Source: a virus
Strand: one strand, 5' to 3'
Virus record (IMG/VR): IMGVR_UViG_3300037069_002560
Location: 1-20,911 of that record
Length of the DNA: 20,911 nt
Part shown: one piece after another, positions 1 to 8,544 of the stretch
Layout: the number at the start of each line of letters is the position of its first letter
Numbering within the stretch: the first letter of the stretch is position 1
The notes under the pieces: generated by a model
What the model was told of the DNA's origin: nothing
The model's input: only the letters and a program-made list of their open reading frames with translations
Databases searched by the model: none
Made by a program: the position numbers and the translations under genes

Positions 1-1085
1 TCGATGTCGAACAGCGGGTTCGGCGCGGTGTGGACGGTGATCTGCCAGGCGAGCGCGAGCGCGGCCTGCAAGTCGTTGTCGGCCATCGCCTGCGCGGTCG
101 CAGTGTCAGTCGCCAAGGATGTTTGGACGAAGTTCGGCACATCACCCATCGGCCCGGCGTAGTACGTCGGCGATGACGGGTTGGTGTCTTTCGCTTCGGC
201 GCGGATCGGCGCAGTCGACCCGGACGCCGAGCCGGGCGCGTTCTGCGGCCCGGTACCTGACACGATCACGTCGTTGTAGATCCGGTCACGGGTGAACGTC
301 ACCGTCACCGCGACCGGGGTGGTGTACGGGGTCCCGCCGACCGGATGGTTGTAGGTGCCTTGCGCGGTCAGGTCATCTTCGGTGAAGTTCCACACGATCG
401 GCTGCCCCGCCGGGTCGGGGATCGGGTAGCCGACGACGATGCCGTTGCGGTCGAAGAACAGCTCGTAGCCGGCTGCGGATGCCATGTCCTGCGCCGCCTG
501 CCACGGGTCGGACCCTTCGTTGTAGCTGGCGGTCGGCACGGTCGCGTTCGTCGGGGTGATGTTGTAGCGCAGCGGCGGGTTCGAGCCCCACACCTGGTTC
601 AGCAGGTGCTCGATCTCGTCAACGAAGTTCCCCGTCGACGCGGGCACGTTGTACGGGGCGAGGAACTTCCGCTGGCTGATCACCCATGACCGGTCGTACA
701 CGTCCATCGTGACGACCAGGTCGATCGTCGAGTCTTCAACGACGGTGGTGGCCATCGAGAACAGGCCGAGAGGAATCCACTCGGTCGGCGTCTGCGACGG
801 GTCCGCTTGGACCGCGACCTCGATGAAGACCTCGTTCCCGAACGGGGCGAGGACACTACTGGGGGAGGTGGGGAGCAGCGCCTGCGGCGGGATCGACGGT
901 ATGAGCTCGACGGTGATGCTGCCTTGGCGGCGTTGCGCGCCGTTGCGGTCTTCGGTGATCACACAGTCCGACACGGGCATCACGTAGGTTGTCGCCGCGC
1001 CGCCGCTGTAGACGGTCAACCGGGCCATATACAGGTTTGAGCCGAACCGCAGCGCATCCTTGAACCCGGTCGACGCCTGCTGCAC
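1..1085 (-). CDS. Minor tail protein, tail-hub/baseplate-hub-like (3' end outside window)
   Basis: An open frame on the minus strand starts at GTG 1085 and runs off the left edge, giving 361 visible residues. The start is chosen because an AAGGGA Shine-Dalgarno lies about 7 bases upstream and the previous gene stops at 1104. The N-terminus (about 1-60: FKDAL at 8-12, ITEDRNGAQRR at 43-53) looks like the DUF5047-type N-terminus of actinophage minor tail proteins. Residues 150-275 carry hub-like features: SDPWQAAQDMASAAGYELFF at 192-211, then a Gly-containing strand and YNDVIVSG at 270-277. In siphophages such proteins form the tail tip between the distal tail ring and the receptor-binding proteins, and the position just after another large minor tail gene fits. 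The family assignment is from recalled sequence pattern. The C-terminus, where extra host-binding or enzyme domains could lie, is not visible. Confidence 0.75.
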   Translation of the reverse strand, partial: MQQASTGFKDALRFGSNLYMARLTVYSGGAATTYVMPVSDCVITEDRNGAQRRQGSITVELIPSIPPQALLPTSPSSVLAPFGNEVFIEVAVQADPSQTPTEWIPLGLFSMATTVVEDSTIDLVVTMDVYDRSWVISQRKFLAPYNVPASTGNFVDEIEHLLNQVWGSNPPLRYNITPTNATVPTASYNEGSDPWQAAQDMASAAGYELFFDRNGIVVGYPIPDPAGQPIVWNFTEDDLTAQGTYNHPVGGTPYTTPVAVTVTFTRDRIYNDVIVSGTGPQNAPGSASGSTAPIRAEAKDTNPSSPTYYAGPMGDVPNFVQTSLATDTATAQAMADNDLQAALALAWQITVHTAPNPLFDI

Positions 1086-1103
1086 CGCTATCCCTTCCCT
1101 TCC

Positions 1104-4100
1104 CTACACCGGCGGCCGGGGTTGCGCGATGAACGTGACTGACGTCTCGTGGTGCGGCGCGGCGGCGGTCGACGGGTGCAGTTGCGCGTCTTTCGTCTTG
1201 TTGCCCATGCCGCCGGACATGCCGCCGCTTTGCGGGCCGAACCGCGCGTAGTACGACTCACCGAACGGCGACGACAGGAAGATCGTCTTCTGCGACCGGA
1301 GCAGCTTTGTGAGGCCCGCGTAGGTGGGGGAGTCGAACGTCTCAAACGTTGCGGCGCCGTCGGTCAAACCCATCGCGTTCGCGACGACGATCGGCGTCTG
1401 CTGCCCCATGACGAGGTGCGCCGCGGACTGCTCGGTGACTTGCGGGTTGAACTGGGTCACCTGCGCTGCGACCGCGGTGGACAGGTCGGTCGGGTCGAAC
1501 TCCCACCACTCGTACGTGTCGAGAGTCACGTTGCTGCTGGTCGTTCCGGCGCTGACGAGCACCGTCCCGCCGGACATCGTGACCGAAACGATCGCCGTGT
1601 AGCTGTACGCGACGTACGGGATGACTTCGGCGTCGACCGTCGAAACGGTTTCGCTGACCGGCAACGCGAGGGGTGTCGTCACCGAAGCGCCGCGCACGTA
1701 CAGCCCATCCGAACGCAGCAGGCTGACACTCGCCGACCCTACGAAGCCACCCGCATACCAGGTCGCGCTCGATCCTGGGCGGATACCGGCCTCGTCGAAG
1801 TAATGCACCTCGGATGCGGCGGCTGAGGTGATCGTGGCGACCAGGGTGGCGAACGCCGCACCGGCCGGTGCGTTCGCGGTGACGTGAGCCTGCGTCCATC
1901 CGGTTGTCGTGTCGGTGACGGTGCTGCCGGTCGACGTTGAGAGCAGCGTGCCGGCCGCGTTGTACCAGGCGATGCCGACGGACACTGACCGGCCGGTTGT
2001 CGCCGCGAAGAACGCGCCCATGCCGGTGTACTGCTGCCCCGCGACGACCGCGTACCCGCCGGTGCCGGTCGCGGTGGAACATGTCGCTGTGCCGGTCGCG
2101 GTCGCGGTGACCGCGAGGCTGTAGCTGCCATCTTCGGATTCGCCGGTCGATTGCGCGATCGAGCAGTTCGTGGTCGCGACCCACGAGCCGATGCCGCTCT
2201 CAAACGACGCGTCCGCAGCCGACAAGATATTGTCGGTGCCTTGAACCGCGAGGTCGATGAGCGGCAGACCGGTCGTCGAATCGGTGCCGGTCGTTGCGGT
2301 GATCAGCGGGGGTGCTGGCGCGTCGAACGCCGCAGTCGCGGATGAGTAGATCCAGTTCGACGTCACCGGGCCGGTTTCGGTGACCTGCACGTAGAACCGG
2401 TAGGTGACACCGTTCACGAGTGGTGTGCCGACTTGCACGGAGCCCGGGTTCCCGGTTTGCAGCCCCGAATCCCACGTCGGTGTGGACGTCGCCGGGTTGA
2501 AACCGCCCGCGCTGTACTGCGCTGCGGAGAACACTTTCGCTTGCCAGTTGGTGATCGAAGCGCCCGCAGCGGGAGTCGCGGTCCATGTGATCGTCGGCTG
2601 CGCCGAGGGGGTTGAGCCACCCGGTCCGCTGACGTTCAGCACCGGCCCCGCTTGGGCGTTGAAGGTGAAGTCGGAAGCGAAGGCGCCCTGCAGGTTCGCC
2701 CCGGATTCCTGCGACGCCATCGACCAGTTGTAGGTCGACCCGTCGGCGATGCCGGCGGTGATCGGTCCGACCGTGAATGTGCCGCCGGGCGCGGTTGAGA
2801 TCGCGTTCCACACGATGGTCGACTGCCACGCGGACGTGGTGGCGTTCCAGTAGGAGTAGGCACCAGATGTCTTCAGCCGCAGCGCGTACGCGTTCTGGTT
2901 CCTACCGTCGGTGGAGTTGTAGCGGCCAGCGAAGGTGACCCCGGACGCCGCGTCGAGGTAGCTGCTGTTACTCGGCGATTGCAGCGACGGTGCGGATGGT
3001 GCAGCTGCGAACGGCGTGTAATCGCCGGCAAGCCCGTACGTCACCGGCGAACTCGACGTTTCGAGTACGGTCTGCCATGACACGACCATCCCCGGCTGCG
3101 TCACGACCCGCAGGTTCCCCTGCCCCGACAGGAAGCCGGTCGCCGTTAGGGAGTCGTCGTTTGTGACCGCCCCATCCCATGCCACACTCGACGACACCGT
3201 GCAGCCGAGCCGCACAACCTGCGCGACGCCGCCGCTCGGCGCCTTCTGAGCGATGATCCATAGCCGGTTAGGTGTCGCCGGGTCGACGAACGTATCCCAC
3301 TCGAGATAGGTGCCGGGGTCCCCTAGTGCGGCCGCCTGCCCGGTCGACGCCGGGGAAGCGTCCAGCGATGCAGTGGCCGAGAACCGGGCGATCTCCACGT
3401 CGCCACTCGTCGTATACGACGGTGCGAGCACGGCGAACAGGTTCGACGAGACCCGCAACACGCGAACCTTCGTGTTCGAGCTGAGGCTCGCGGTCGCCAT
3501 CGAGTTCGTAAGCACCACATTAGTACCGAGCGCACCGGCCGAGGTAACGCTCCAAGACCCGACCACTAGCTGACTGTTGATCCCCACTGCCGAGACCCCC
3601 GAGGGGGTACCGAAGCCATCGGTGGCCAGAGCGATGTTACTTGCGGACGCGTTGCTGCCCGAACCGAGGAATCCGCCCTGACCGAAAGCAGTGACGATGG
3701 TCCCCGAGCCGGCGAGTGCCGCCCCCGCGTCGCAGATCGCGTACAGGTTGACCGATGTTCCGCCGCCCGGCGCAACGAGAACCATCAGATGCCCGGCCGA
3801 GCTCGTCCCGCCGCCCGTGTTGCACCACGCAGCCGCGAAACCAAACAGCGGCGTCGAAGCGCCAACGTTGCCGTTGAGCGCCGCCTGCGCCGCCCACGAA
3901 TACCCGGCGCCCTTCTTGAAAGCCTGCACTTGCAAATAGCCCGACGGGGAGTAATGGCGTCCGACAACGAACAGGTTGTCGGACGCGTCGCGCACAAGCG
4001 CGAAACACAGCGGCTCGCCACCGGGGGAGAACGATGCGCCCCCCGTGCCCGTGTCGAGCGTCGCGACCGTGTTAACCGTCACATGATCCGACGAGTACGC

Positions 4101-4238
4101 GAGAATGTAGCTACTCGACGACGGGTCGAAGTAGAGGAACGCGTCGGTCCCGTCGGACAGCTGAATCAGGCAACTATCGACGTTCTGCAGCCGGTCGTAG
4201 GTCGAGCCACTGCTCGCCAGCGTGTACTTCGCGCTCAC
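1104..4238 (-). CDS. Large minor tail protein with propeller-like, Fn3-like and carbohydrate-binding-like regions
   Basis: A 1044-residue protein starting at GTG 4238, overlapping the previous stop as GTGA, with AGGGG upstream. Residues 1-405 are repeated short beta strands with Gly/Asp turns, suggesting a beta-propeller. Residues 413-530 and 531-640 look like two Fn3-like beta-sandwiches (strands ending in YNWSMAS and YRFYVQVTETG). Residues 665-822 resemble a CBM4/9-type jelly roll: ASFESGIGSW at 677-686, two Cys at 692 and 720, and a closing VHYFDEAGI at 811-819. Residues 823-1003 (WWEFDPTDLS, then FLSSPFGESYYARFGP) look like a conserved tail-attachment module. The last 40 residues are Gly/Met/Pro-rich. 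By position and composition this is a tail-tip protein that probably contacts the cell envelope or a surface glycan; that role is inferred. No catalytic motif was recognised. Confidence 0.8.
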   Translation of the reverse strand: MSAKYTLASSGSTYDRLQNVDSCLIQLSDGTDAFLYFDPSSSSYILAYSSDHVTVNTVATLDTGTGGASFSPGGEPLCFALVRDASDNLFVVGRHYSPSGYLQVQAFKKGAGYSWAAQAALNGNVGASTPLFGFAAAWCNTGGGTSSAGHLMVLVAPGGGTSVNLYAICDAGAALAGSGTIVTAFGQGGFLGSGSNASASNIALATDGFGTPSGVSAVGINSQLVVGSWSVTSAGALGTNVVLTNSMATASLSSNTKVRVLRVSSNLFAVLAPSYTTSGDVEIARFSATASLDASPASTGQAAALGDPGTYLEWDTFVDPATPNRLWIIAQKAPSGGVAQVVRLGCTVSSSVAWDGAVTNDDSLTATGFLSGQGNLRVVTQPGMVVSWQTVLETSSSPVTYGLAGDYTPFAAAPSAPSLQSPSNSSYLDAASGVTFAGRYNSTDGRNQNAYALRLKTSGAYSYWNATTSAWQSTIVWNAISTAPGGTFTVGPITAGIADGSTYNWSMASQESGANLQGAFASDFTFNAQAGPVLNVSGPGGSTPSAQPTITWTATPAAGASITNWQAKVFSAAQYSAGGFNPATSTPTWDSGLQTGNPGSVQVGTPLVNGVTYRFYVQVTETGPVTSNWIYSSATAAFDAPAPPLITATTGTDSTTGLPLIDLAVQGTDNILSAADASFESGIGSWVATTNCSIAQSTGESEDGSYSLAVTATATGTATCSTATGTGGYAVVAGQQYTGMGAFFAATTGRSVSVGIAWYNAAGTLLSTSTGSTVTDTTTGWTQAHVTANAPAGAAFATLVATITSAAASEVHYFDEAGIRPGSSATWYAGGFVGSASVSLLRSDGLYVRGASVTTPLALPVSETVSTVDAEVIPYVAYSYTAIVSVTMSGGTVLVSAGTTSSNVTLDTYEWWEFDPTDLSTAVAAQVTQFNPQVTEQSAAHLVMGQQTPIVVANAMGLTDGAATFETFDSPTYAGLTKLLRSQKTIFLSSPFGESYYARFGPQSGGMSGGMGNKTKDAQLHPSTAAAPHHETSVTFIAQPRPPV

Positions 4239-4567
4239 GGCTTACCCCTACTCGCGCGCCACGCAGCCAACGCCGCCGCCACACCAGGCAGCCCCCGCAT
4301 CGACGGGTGCACCGAATCGCCACGCTCATGCGCCGCCGCGTGCTCAGCTTTCACCGCAAGCCCAATCGCGACCCGGCCCGGGAAACCGAAATCACGCCGG
4401 CCGCCGTCCCACGCCGCCCGCGCTTCCTGCGCCAACTCGGCCACCCACCAGCCGCGGGAACAGTTACCGCACAGCCACGGCGCGCTCTGCGGTTGACCAA
4501 CATGCGGCACCAACTGGCAACCGCAGCTCGGGCAGCTCGTCAGATAACCGGTCGACGGACCGCTCAC
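4235..4567 (-). CDS. Small zinc-ribbon protein between tape measure and minor tail gene
   Basis: A 110-residue protein starting at GTG 4567. Its start overlaps the tape-measure stop (GTGA) and its stop overlaps the next start (GTGA), so it is probably translationally coupled on both sides. The N-terminus holds a zinc-ribbon pattern, C12-x2-C15 and C33-x2-C36, followed by WW at 40-41 and an alpha-helical segment (AELAQEARAAW). The C-terminal half is Ala-rich and basic, without membrane segments. No specific function is recognised. Its place in the tail operon argues for a tail-assembly factor or small tail component, but a regulatory role cannot be excluded. The gene is supported by codon bias, tight coupling and the intact metal-binding pattern. 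Confidence 0.7.
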   Translation of the reverse strand: MSGPSTGYLTSCPSCGCQLVPHVGQPQSAPWLCGNCSRGWWVAELAQEARAAWDGGRRDFGFPGRVAIGLAVKAEHAAAHERGDSVHPSMRGLPGVAAALAAWRASRGKP

Positions 4568-7329
4568 CGCAAACTCCCCCCGCGAAGACCCGCCACCAGC
4601 TGCGACTGGCTACTACGCACCGCCCGGACGACCGTCCCCGGAAGCGCCGCCTGCCGGTCAAGGCTCGACTTCTGCGTCTTCAACTGCTCCTGCCCGTTGC
4701 GGGTCTGCGCCTGCAACTCGGCGAGGATCTGCTTGAGAAGCCGCGACGAGTCGTTCGACGACCCGGCAGCGCCGAGCGGTGTCATCCCGGCGCCGATACC
4801 GGCACGAACATGCCCATTGATCTGGCCCGACATGCTCGACAGCACCGGCATGACGTGCGTCGCGTAGCCCTGCCGCAACCCGACCCCGAGACCACGCATG
4901 ATCAGCTGCCCGTTCTCGACCAGCAGCACCGCGTCCTTGCTCGGCGGACCCTTCAAGTTCTTGATCCAGCCGCCGAGGCTGCCCAGCCAGCTCGTGACGT
5001 CTTTCCAGACGTGCTTCATGCCGTCCCACAAGCCCTGGATGATCTTCATGCCGACGTCGTACAAGATGTGCGCGACGTCACCGAGCGCCTTGATGATGTT
5101 GCCGGGCAGGTTCACGAACCACGTCTCGGTCGTGTTCCACCACGAGAGGATCCCGGTCGTCACCTCATTCCACAGGTTCTTGAAATAGCCGGCGACGTCG
5201 TGCCACATGCGGGCGAAGAAACCCCCGGCGGCGCTCACCCAGCCGGGGATCGTTCCGGTGAAGAACCGGCCCATCGGCTGAATCACGTCACTGTCGATCG
5301 CGTGCCACGCGTCGACCGACCACTTCTTGATGTCGGACCACACTTGCTTCCAGTGCGTCACGAGAAGGATGATCCCCGCGATCAGCCCGGCGACCGCCAG
5401 CCCGATGCCGACGATCAGCGCAACGACCGGCACTGCGTCCAACGCCCACATGGCGACAGTCAGAACACCGACAGCAGCAGCACCGACGATCAGCAGGCCA
5501 CGCAGCACACCGAAGTGTTTGATGAGCTCGTACACGCCGAGACCCACACCGATCAGCACACCGAGCACACCGACACCGAGCGCGACCTGCAGCGCACGCG
5601 CGCCGAAACTCGCCGCGACCTCACCTTCGGCCATCACATTCTCAGACGCACCCAACCCGAGGAAACCAGCAGCTGCACGCCCCAGGGTCGGCACGATGTT
5701 GCGGAACAAGCTGGACAGCAGACCGAGCTTCCCGGCGATCAGGCCAAGACCAACGACCCACGCCCCGAACGGGTTGCTCGTGAACGCCTTCAGCACCGGC
5801 AAAACCGCACTGAGCACCGCCGTAAGCGCTTTCGTCACAGCCGGCGCGACCGTCAAGTAGACACTGCCGAAGCCCTTCACCAAGCTCGGCAGCAGCTGCA
5901 GCAACGCCAGGATCTCCTGCTTGTGCGTCTCGAACACCGAATGCATCGACGACTGGCCCTGAGCGGACGCTTCCCACGCGTGCAGCTTCGTCAGCATCGC
6001 CGTCAGCGACTGCAGAATCCCCGACGCGGTACCGGCGTCGGCGTGGAACAGTTGGTACACGTCCGCGACGAGGATCTTGATGAACGCTTCCCAGGTGCGG
6101 AACAAGCCGATCAGGTGGTTCACACCCGACGCCCACTTCGACCAGCCGGCGCCGTTGAAATGCGTCGTCAGCTTCGCCAGCGCAGCGACCATCCCGCCGG
6201 TCTGCGGGGCAACCAGGTTGATCGTGCGCAGCAGCAGCTCGATACCCTGGTCGAACGCCTGCATCGCGGTCGGCAGGCGGGACGAGAAAATCCGCTCCAG
6301 GTTCGTGAAAATCCCAAGCCCACCATTGTTGCCGGACCGGCCGAGCCAGTCGAACAACGGCTGCAGCGACGACTGGATGATGCCCATATTCTTCGCGGCG
6401 TACTTGCCGAGTGTCGGCAGGAACTTCTGACCGACCTGCATCGCCTGCGTGATGATCTGCGCGCCGAGTTTCTCCGCGGTGCCAGTCACCTTGTCGTACA
6501 TCGCCTTGAAGCCCTGCGCGGTGTTCGCCGCCGCCAGGACCGCCTGCTTCGCGACAGGTGAGAAGCTGGCCAGCGTGTAGTTCAGTTGCGCCTGCGCGTC
6601 CTTAGCTTGGGTACTGCTCGCGCCGTACACGGCGATCGCCCGCGCGAGCGCGTTCTGCGCCTGCACCACGTTCTTCGTGTCGCCCGCGGCCTGCCCGATA
6701 CCGCCCGCGTCGGTGAGCATCCCCACACCGGTCACACCGGCTGCGCCCAACCCGAGCAGGCCACCACCGATACCGGCACCGACAGCCGACCCGCCAAGAC
6801 CACCCAGCGTCATCAGCAGATGCTCCGGGCCCAGCCCTGCGAACGACGCGAGCGAACCGAACCCGGCCATACCAGCGCCGATACCGAACCGGCCGATACC
6901 ACCCGCGCCGCCGCCCCACAGCAACGTCCGCAACAGGCCAGCACCCGCACCGCCGCCGGCACGCCCACCAGCGGCACCCGCAAGCGCACCGAGGATGCCG
7001 CTGCCGCCGCCGCCTGCGGCCCGCAGATCCGTCATCGGGATCGAGCTCGCGCGGATCGCATCCGCGATCGCCATCGGCGCCGCCTCACGCGCCCACGACA
7101 CCGCGTCGTAGTGCAGCTTCAGCGGCACCGTGATGCCCTCACGCGACAACGCCGCGCTCAACGCACGGAACTTCGCGATCGCACCCGCCGTCTCCAGCCC
7201 GAGAGTCGCTTTCGCCTCGGACCGGCCCCACTGCTCGAGCAGGCCCTTCGCCTCACGCAGTTTGGCGATGAAGTCCACGGCCGACCCGCCGAGCGTGGCG
7301 ACCACAGGGGGGAGGTACCCGTTAGCCAC
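4564..7329 (-). CDS. Tail tape measure protein
   Basis: The tape measure spans the inside of the tail, sets its length and is ejected during DNA entry. The preferred start is GTG 7329 (921 residues, reading ANGYLPPVVATL), because GGGAGG sits 5 bases upstream. An alternative GTG at 7335 lies too close to that site. After a helical N-terminus come a Gly-rich hydrophobic stretch (about 105-215), a helical middle, several long hydrophobic helices (about 495-545 and 575-660), and a Trp-rich amphipathic region (about 660-790). A conserved-looking LKGPPSKDAVLL segment follows near 792-803, then a polar coiled-coil-like end. The protein is the longest in the tail cluster apart from the minor tail protein and lies downstream of G/T, as expected. 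The usual rule of about 0.15 nm per residue would give a tail near 140 nm (inference). Confidence 0.93.
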   Translation of the reverse strand: MANGYLPPVVATLGGSAVDFIAKLREAKGLLEQWGRSEAKATLGLETAGAIAKFRALSAALSREGITVPLKLHYDAVSWAREAAPMAIADAIRASSIPMTDLRAAGGGGSGILGALAGAAGGRAGGGAGAGLLRTLLWGGGAGGIGRFGIGAGMAGFGSLASFAGLGPEHLLMTLGGLGGSAVGAGIGGGLLGLGAAGVTGVGMLTDAGGIGQAAGDTKNVVQAQNALARAIAVYGASSTQAKDAQAQLNYTLASFSPVAKQAVLAAANTAQGFKAMYDKVTGTAEKLGAQIITQAMQVGQKFLPTLGKYAAKNMGIIQSSLQPLFDWLGRSGNNGGLGIFTNLERIFSSRLPTAMQAFDQGIELLLRTINLVAPQTGGMVAALAKLTTHFNGAGWSKWASGVNHLIGLFRTWEAFIKILVADVYQLFHADAGTASGILQSLTAMLTKLHAWEASAQGQSSMHSVFETHKQEILALLQLLPSLVKGFGSVYLTVAPAVTKALTAVLSAVLPVLKAFTSNPFGAWVVGLGLIAGKLGLLSSLFRNIVPTLGRAAAGFLGLGASENVMAEGEVAASFGARALQVALGVGVLGVLIGVGLGVYELIKHFGVLRGLLIVGAAAVGVLTVAMWALDAVPVVALIVGIGLAVAGLIAGIILLVTHWKQVWSDIKKWSVDAWHAIDSDVIQPMGRFFTGTIPGWVSAAGGFFARMWHDVAGYFKNLWNEVTTGILSWWNTTETWFVNLPGNIIKALGDVAHILYDVGMKIIQGLWDGMKHVWKDVTSWLGSLGGWIKNLKGPPSKDAVLLVENGQLIMRGLGVGLRQGYATHVMPVLSSMSGQINGHVRAGIGAGMTPLGAAGSSNDSSRLLKQILAELQAQTRNGQEQLKTQKSSLDRQAALPGTVVRAVRSSQSQLVAGLRGGSLR

Positions 7330-7372
7330 GAACACCTCCCAGTCTGGTCACCGCCGTCGCGCCAGCGGACCT

Positions 7373-7822
7373 TTACACTCTGCGGATCGCGTCCGCCCAA
7401 TGGCGGCGCATGATGCGGTTGAAGTCGCGGCGGATCAGCATCGTCGCCGGCTTCAGATAGGGCTGCGGTTTCTGGTACACGTGCTTCGCTGCATGCCACA
7501 CACCCGAGTCGTCACGCCAACGCAGCATCGGCGCGCGCACCGGATAGATGTGGCCGCCGAGCTCACGGATACGCCCGTACACCGTCGTCGGGCCGACACG
7601 CGCCACGTAGCGGGCGAACCCCAGCGGTGTCGGACCTTCAGTGCGGAACGACCGGCGCAGGCTGCCCGGCGAATACCCGCCGTGGCTCGGCCCGATCGGT
7701 GCCGCAGCCCGCCCCAGCGCCTCCAACCGGAGCGCGCCTTCCATCACACCAGCAGCTGTCGCCACATCAAGCCGGGCGATCAGCTTGTCGATCGCCGCGG
7801 CCGCTTCGCCTTCACCGGCCAT
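7373..7822 (-). CDS. HK97-gp10-like tail/connector component
   Basis: A 149-residue basic protein. The ATG at 7822 overlaps the end of the T frame by 11 bases, so translation is probably coupled. A longer in-frame extension to 7861 has no Shine-Dalgarno support and lies within T. The pattern matches the HK97-gp10-like family: an N-terminal helix, SPGSLRRSF (51-59), YGRIRELGG (82-90) and KPQPYLKPA (118-126), then a basic helix. In HK97-type phages this protein belongs to the neck or tail-completion region and is normally encoded between the connector genes and the tail tube gene. Here it sits between the assembly chaperones and the tape measure. Family assignment is moderately confident; the exact role is not established by sequence. 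Confidence 0.7.
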   Translation of the reverse strand: MAGEGEAAAAIDKLIARLDVATAAGVMEGALRLEALGRAAAPIGPSHGGYSPGSLRRSFRTEGPTPLGFARYVARVGPTTVYGRIRELGGHIYPVRAPMLRWRDDSGVWHAAKHVYQKPQPYLKPATMLIRRDFNRIMRRHWADAIRRV

Positions 7823-8518
7823 TACGCGCCGCCTTGATCTGATCTTCCGCGATCTGCGCATCGAGTTCGCCGAACTCCAACGCCCAGTCGATGACGTGCG
7901 CCGGCTCTTCGAGGTACTGCTCGTGCGTCAGACCGGGATATAGCTTTCGGTAGATGTGCTCTCGCCACCGGTCGGCGACGTCGGCGTCAACCCCGCCTGC
8001 GCGTCCCTCAAGCGCCCATCGGAGTCGCTTGAGGGCGAAGTAGGGGAACCCTGGTCAGGGTTCGGCGAGAAGTCGACATCGGCTAGGGCCACCGCCGCCG
8101 CGGAAGACTTCGTCGCCTCGGCCAGCGCGTCGTACAGCGCCCAGTCGAGGTCTTGGACGGTGTCCATCGTCGGCAGCGGCTCCGGACGCGTCCACGACAC
8201 CAGCAGCGCGACGATCGCCGCGTCCTGCATCTGCCCGAGCTTGTCGCCGTCCGCCATCGACAGGTCGAGACCCTTCAGCGCTTTGTCGATGGCAGCGGCC
8301 GCCGCCTCCACCGCCTGCTTAGCTTCCGCCGACCCGGGGTCGGCAGCAGCGGCTTTCACTGCCTGCTCCTGGCGTTCAAGCAGGTCTGCCGGCAGTTTCA
8401 TCAGCACAGGCGCGGCGGCCATCGATGCGCTGCGGATCAGCCGCCTGCGCCGTTCCGTCATCTCCCCAGGGCCGAACAACGTCGCCTGGCCGCCGGGGAT
8501 GTCAATCGTTGTCGTCAA
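7812..8518 (-). CDS. Tail assembly chaperone GT fusion made by -1 frameshift
   Basis: The -1 frame is open from just after a TGA at 8055-8057 to a TGA at 7812-7814. Read from 8051 it encodes 79 residues: GFPYFALKRLRW, a helix with DRWREHIYRK, then YPGLTHEQYLEEPAHVIDW, ending KAARNGR. The YPGLT..QYL..P..V segment is a familiar signature of the T half of actinophage chaperones. T has no start of its own, so it must be expressed as G(1-156 or 157)-T by a -1 shift near 8042-8051. A perfect 10-bp stem follows the site at typical distance. The GT fusion bridges the tape measure and tube protein in lambda-like tails. The exact slip codon is inferred; no canonical X-XXY-YYZ heptamer is present. Confidence 0.85.
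7928..8518 (-). CDS. Tail assembly chaperone (G product, zero frame)
   Basis: A 196-residue protein starting at TTG 8518, with GGAG about 10 bases upstream and a 26-base gap from the tail tube stop. The body is helical (Ala/Lys/Glu-rich 45-145, WALYDALAEATKSS at 126-139). The last 40 residues after DFSPNPDQ (149-156) are Ser/Thr/Pro-rich and lie where a second frame is also coding. Its position between tail tube and tape measure, and the overlapping -1 frame that encodes a T-like domain, identify it as the G chaperone. This chaperone binds the tape measure and recruits tube subunits; it is not part of the finished virion in lambda-like models. The stop is TGA at 7928-7930. Confidence 0.85.
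   Translation of the reverse strand: MTTTIDIPGGQATLFGPGEMTERRRRLIRSASMAAAPVLMKLPADLLERQEQAVKAAAADPGSAEAKQAVEAAAAAIDKALKGLDLSMADGDKLGQMQDAAIVALLVSWTRPEPLPTMDTVQDLDWALYDALAEATKSSAAAVALADVDFSPNPDQGSPTSPSSDSDGRLRDAQAGLTPTSPTGGESTSTESYIPV
8005..8035 (-). promoter_or_regulatory. Frameshift-stimulating stem-loop
   Basis: CCCTCAAGCG (8035-8026, minus strand) is exactly complementary to CGCTTGAGGG (8014-8005), giving a perfect 10-bp stem with an 11-base loop. It begins 6 bases after the TCC-CCT candidate slip site, or 9 after GGT-TCC, matching the usual spacing of stimulatory structures. It lies inside coding sequence in both frames. Confidence 0.7.
8042..8051 (-). promoter_or_regulatory. Probable -1 ribosomal frameshift slip site
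   Basis: On the minus strand the zero-frame codons CAG GGT TCC CCT cover 8053-8042. A -1 shift here gives GGG TTC CCC TAC, leading into the T domain. Candidate slips are G-GGT-TCC (8051-8045) or T-TCC-CCT (8048-8042); each keeps good pairing in only one of the two sites, so neither is canonical. The site is bounded upstream by the -1 frame stop at 8055-8057. Confidence 0.6.
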
Positions 8519-8544
8519 GGTGTCTGCTCCGTTCCGTGGTGCTC

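Noticed and set aside
1342-2829. Minus-strand frames of 280 and 209 residues inside the minor tail gene
   Set aside because: Arg/His-rich shadows in the wrong frame of a continuous 1044-residue beta-rich protein; a frameshifted second gene is not needed.
4222-6561. A 779-residue plus-strand open frame opposite the tape measure
   Set aside because: Arg/His/Gln/Pro-rich composition typical of the antisense of a GC-rich gene, no domain, no ribosome site, and fully opposite a well-supported tape measure.
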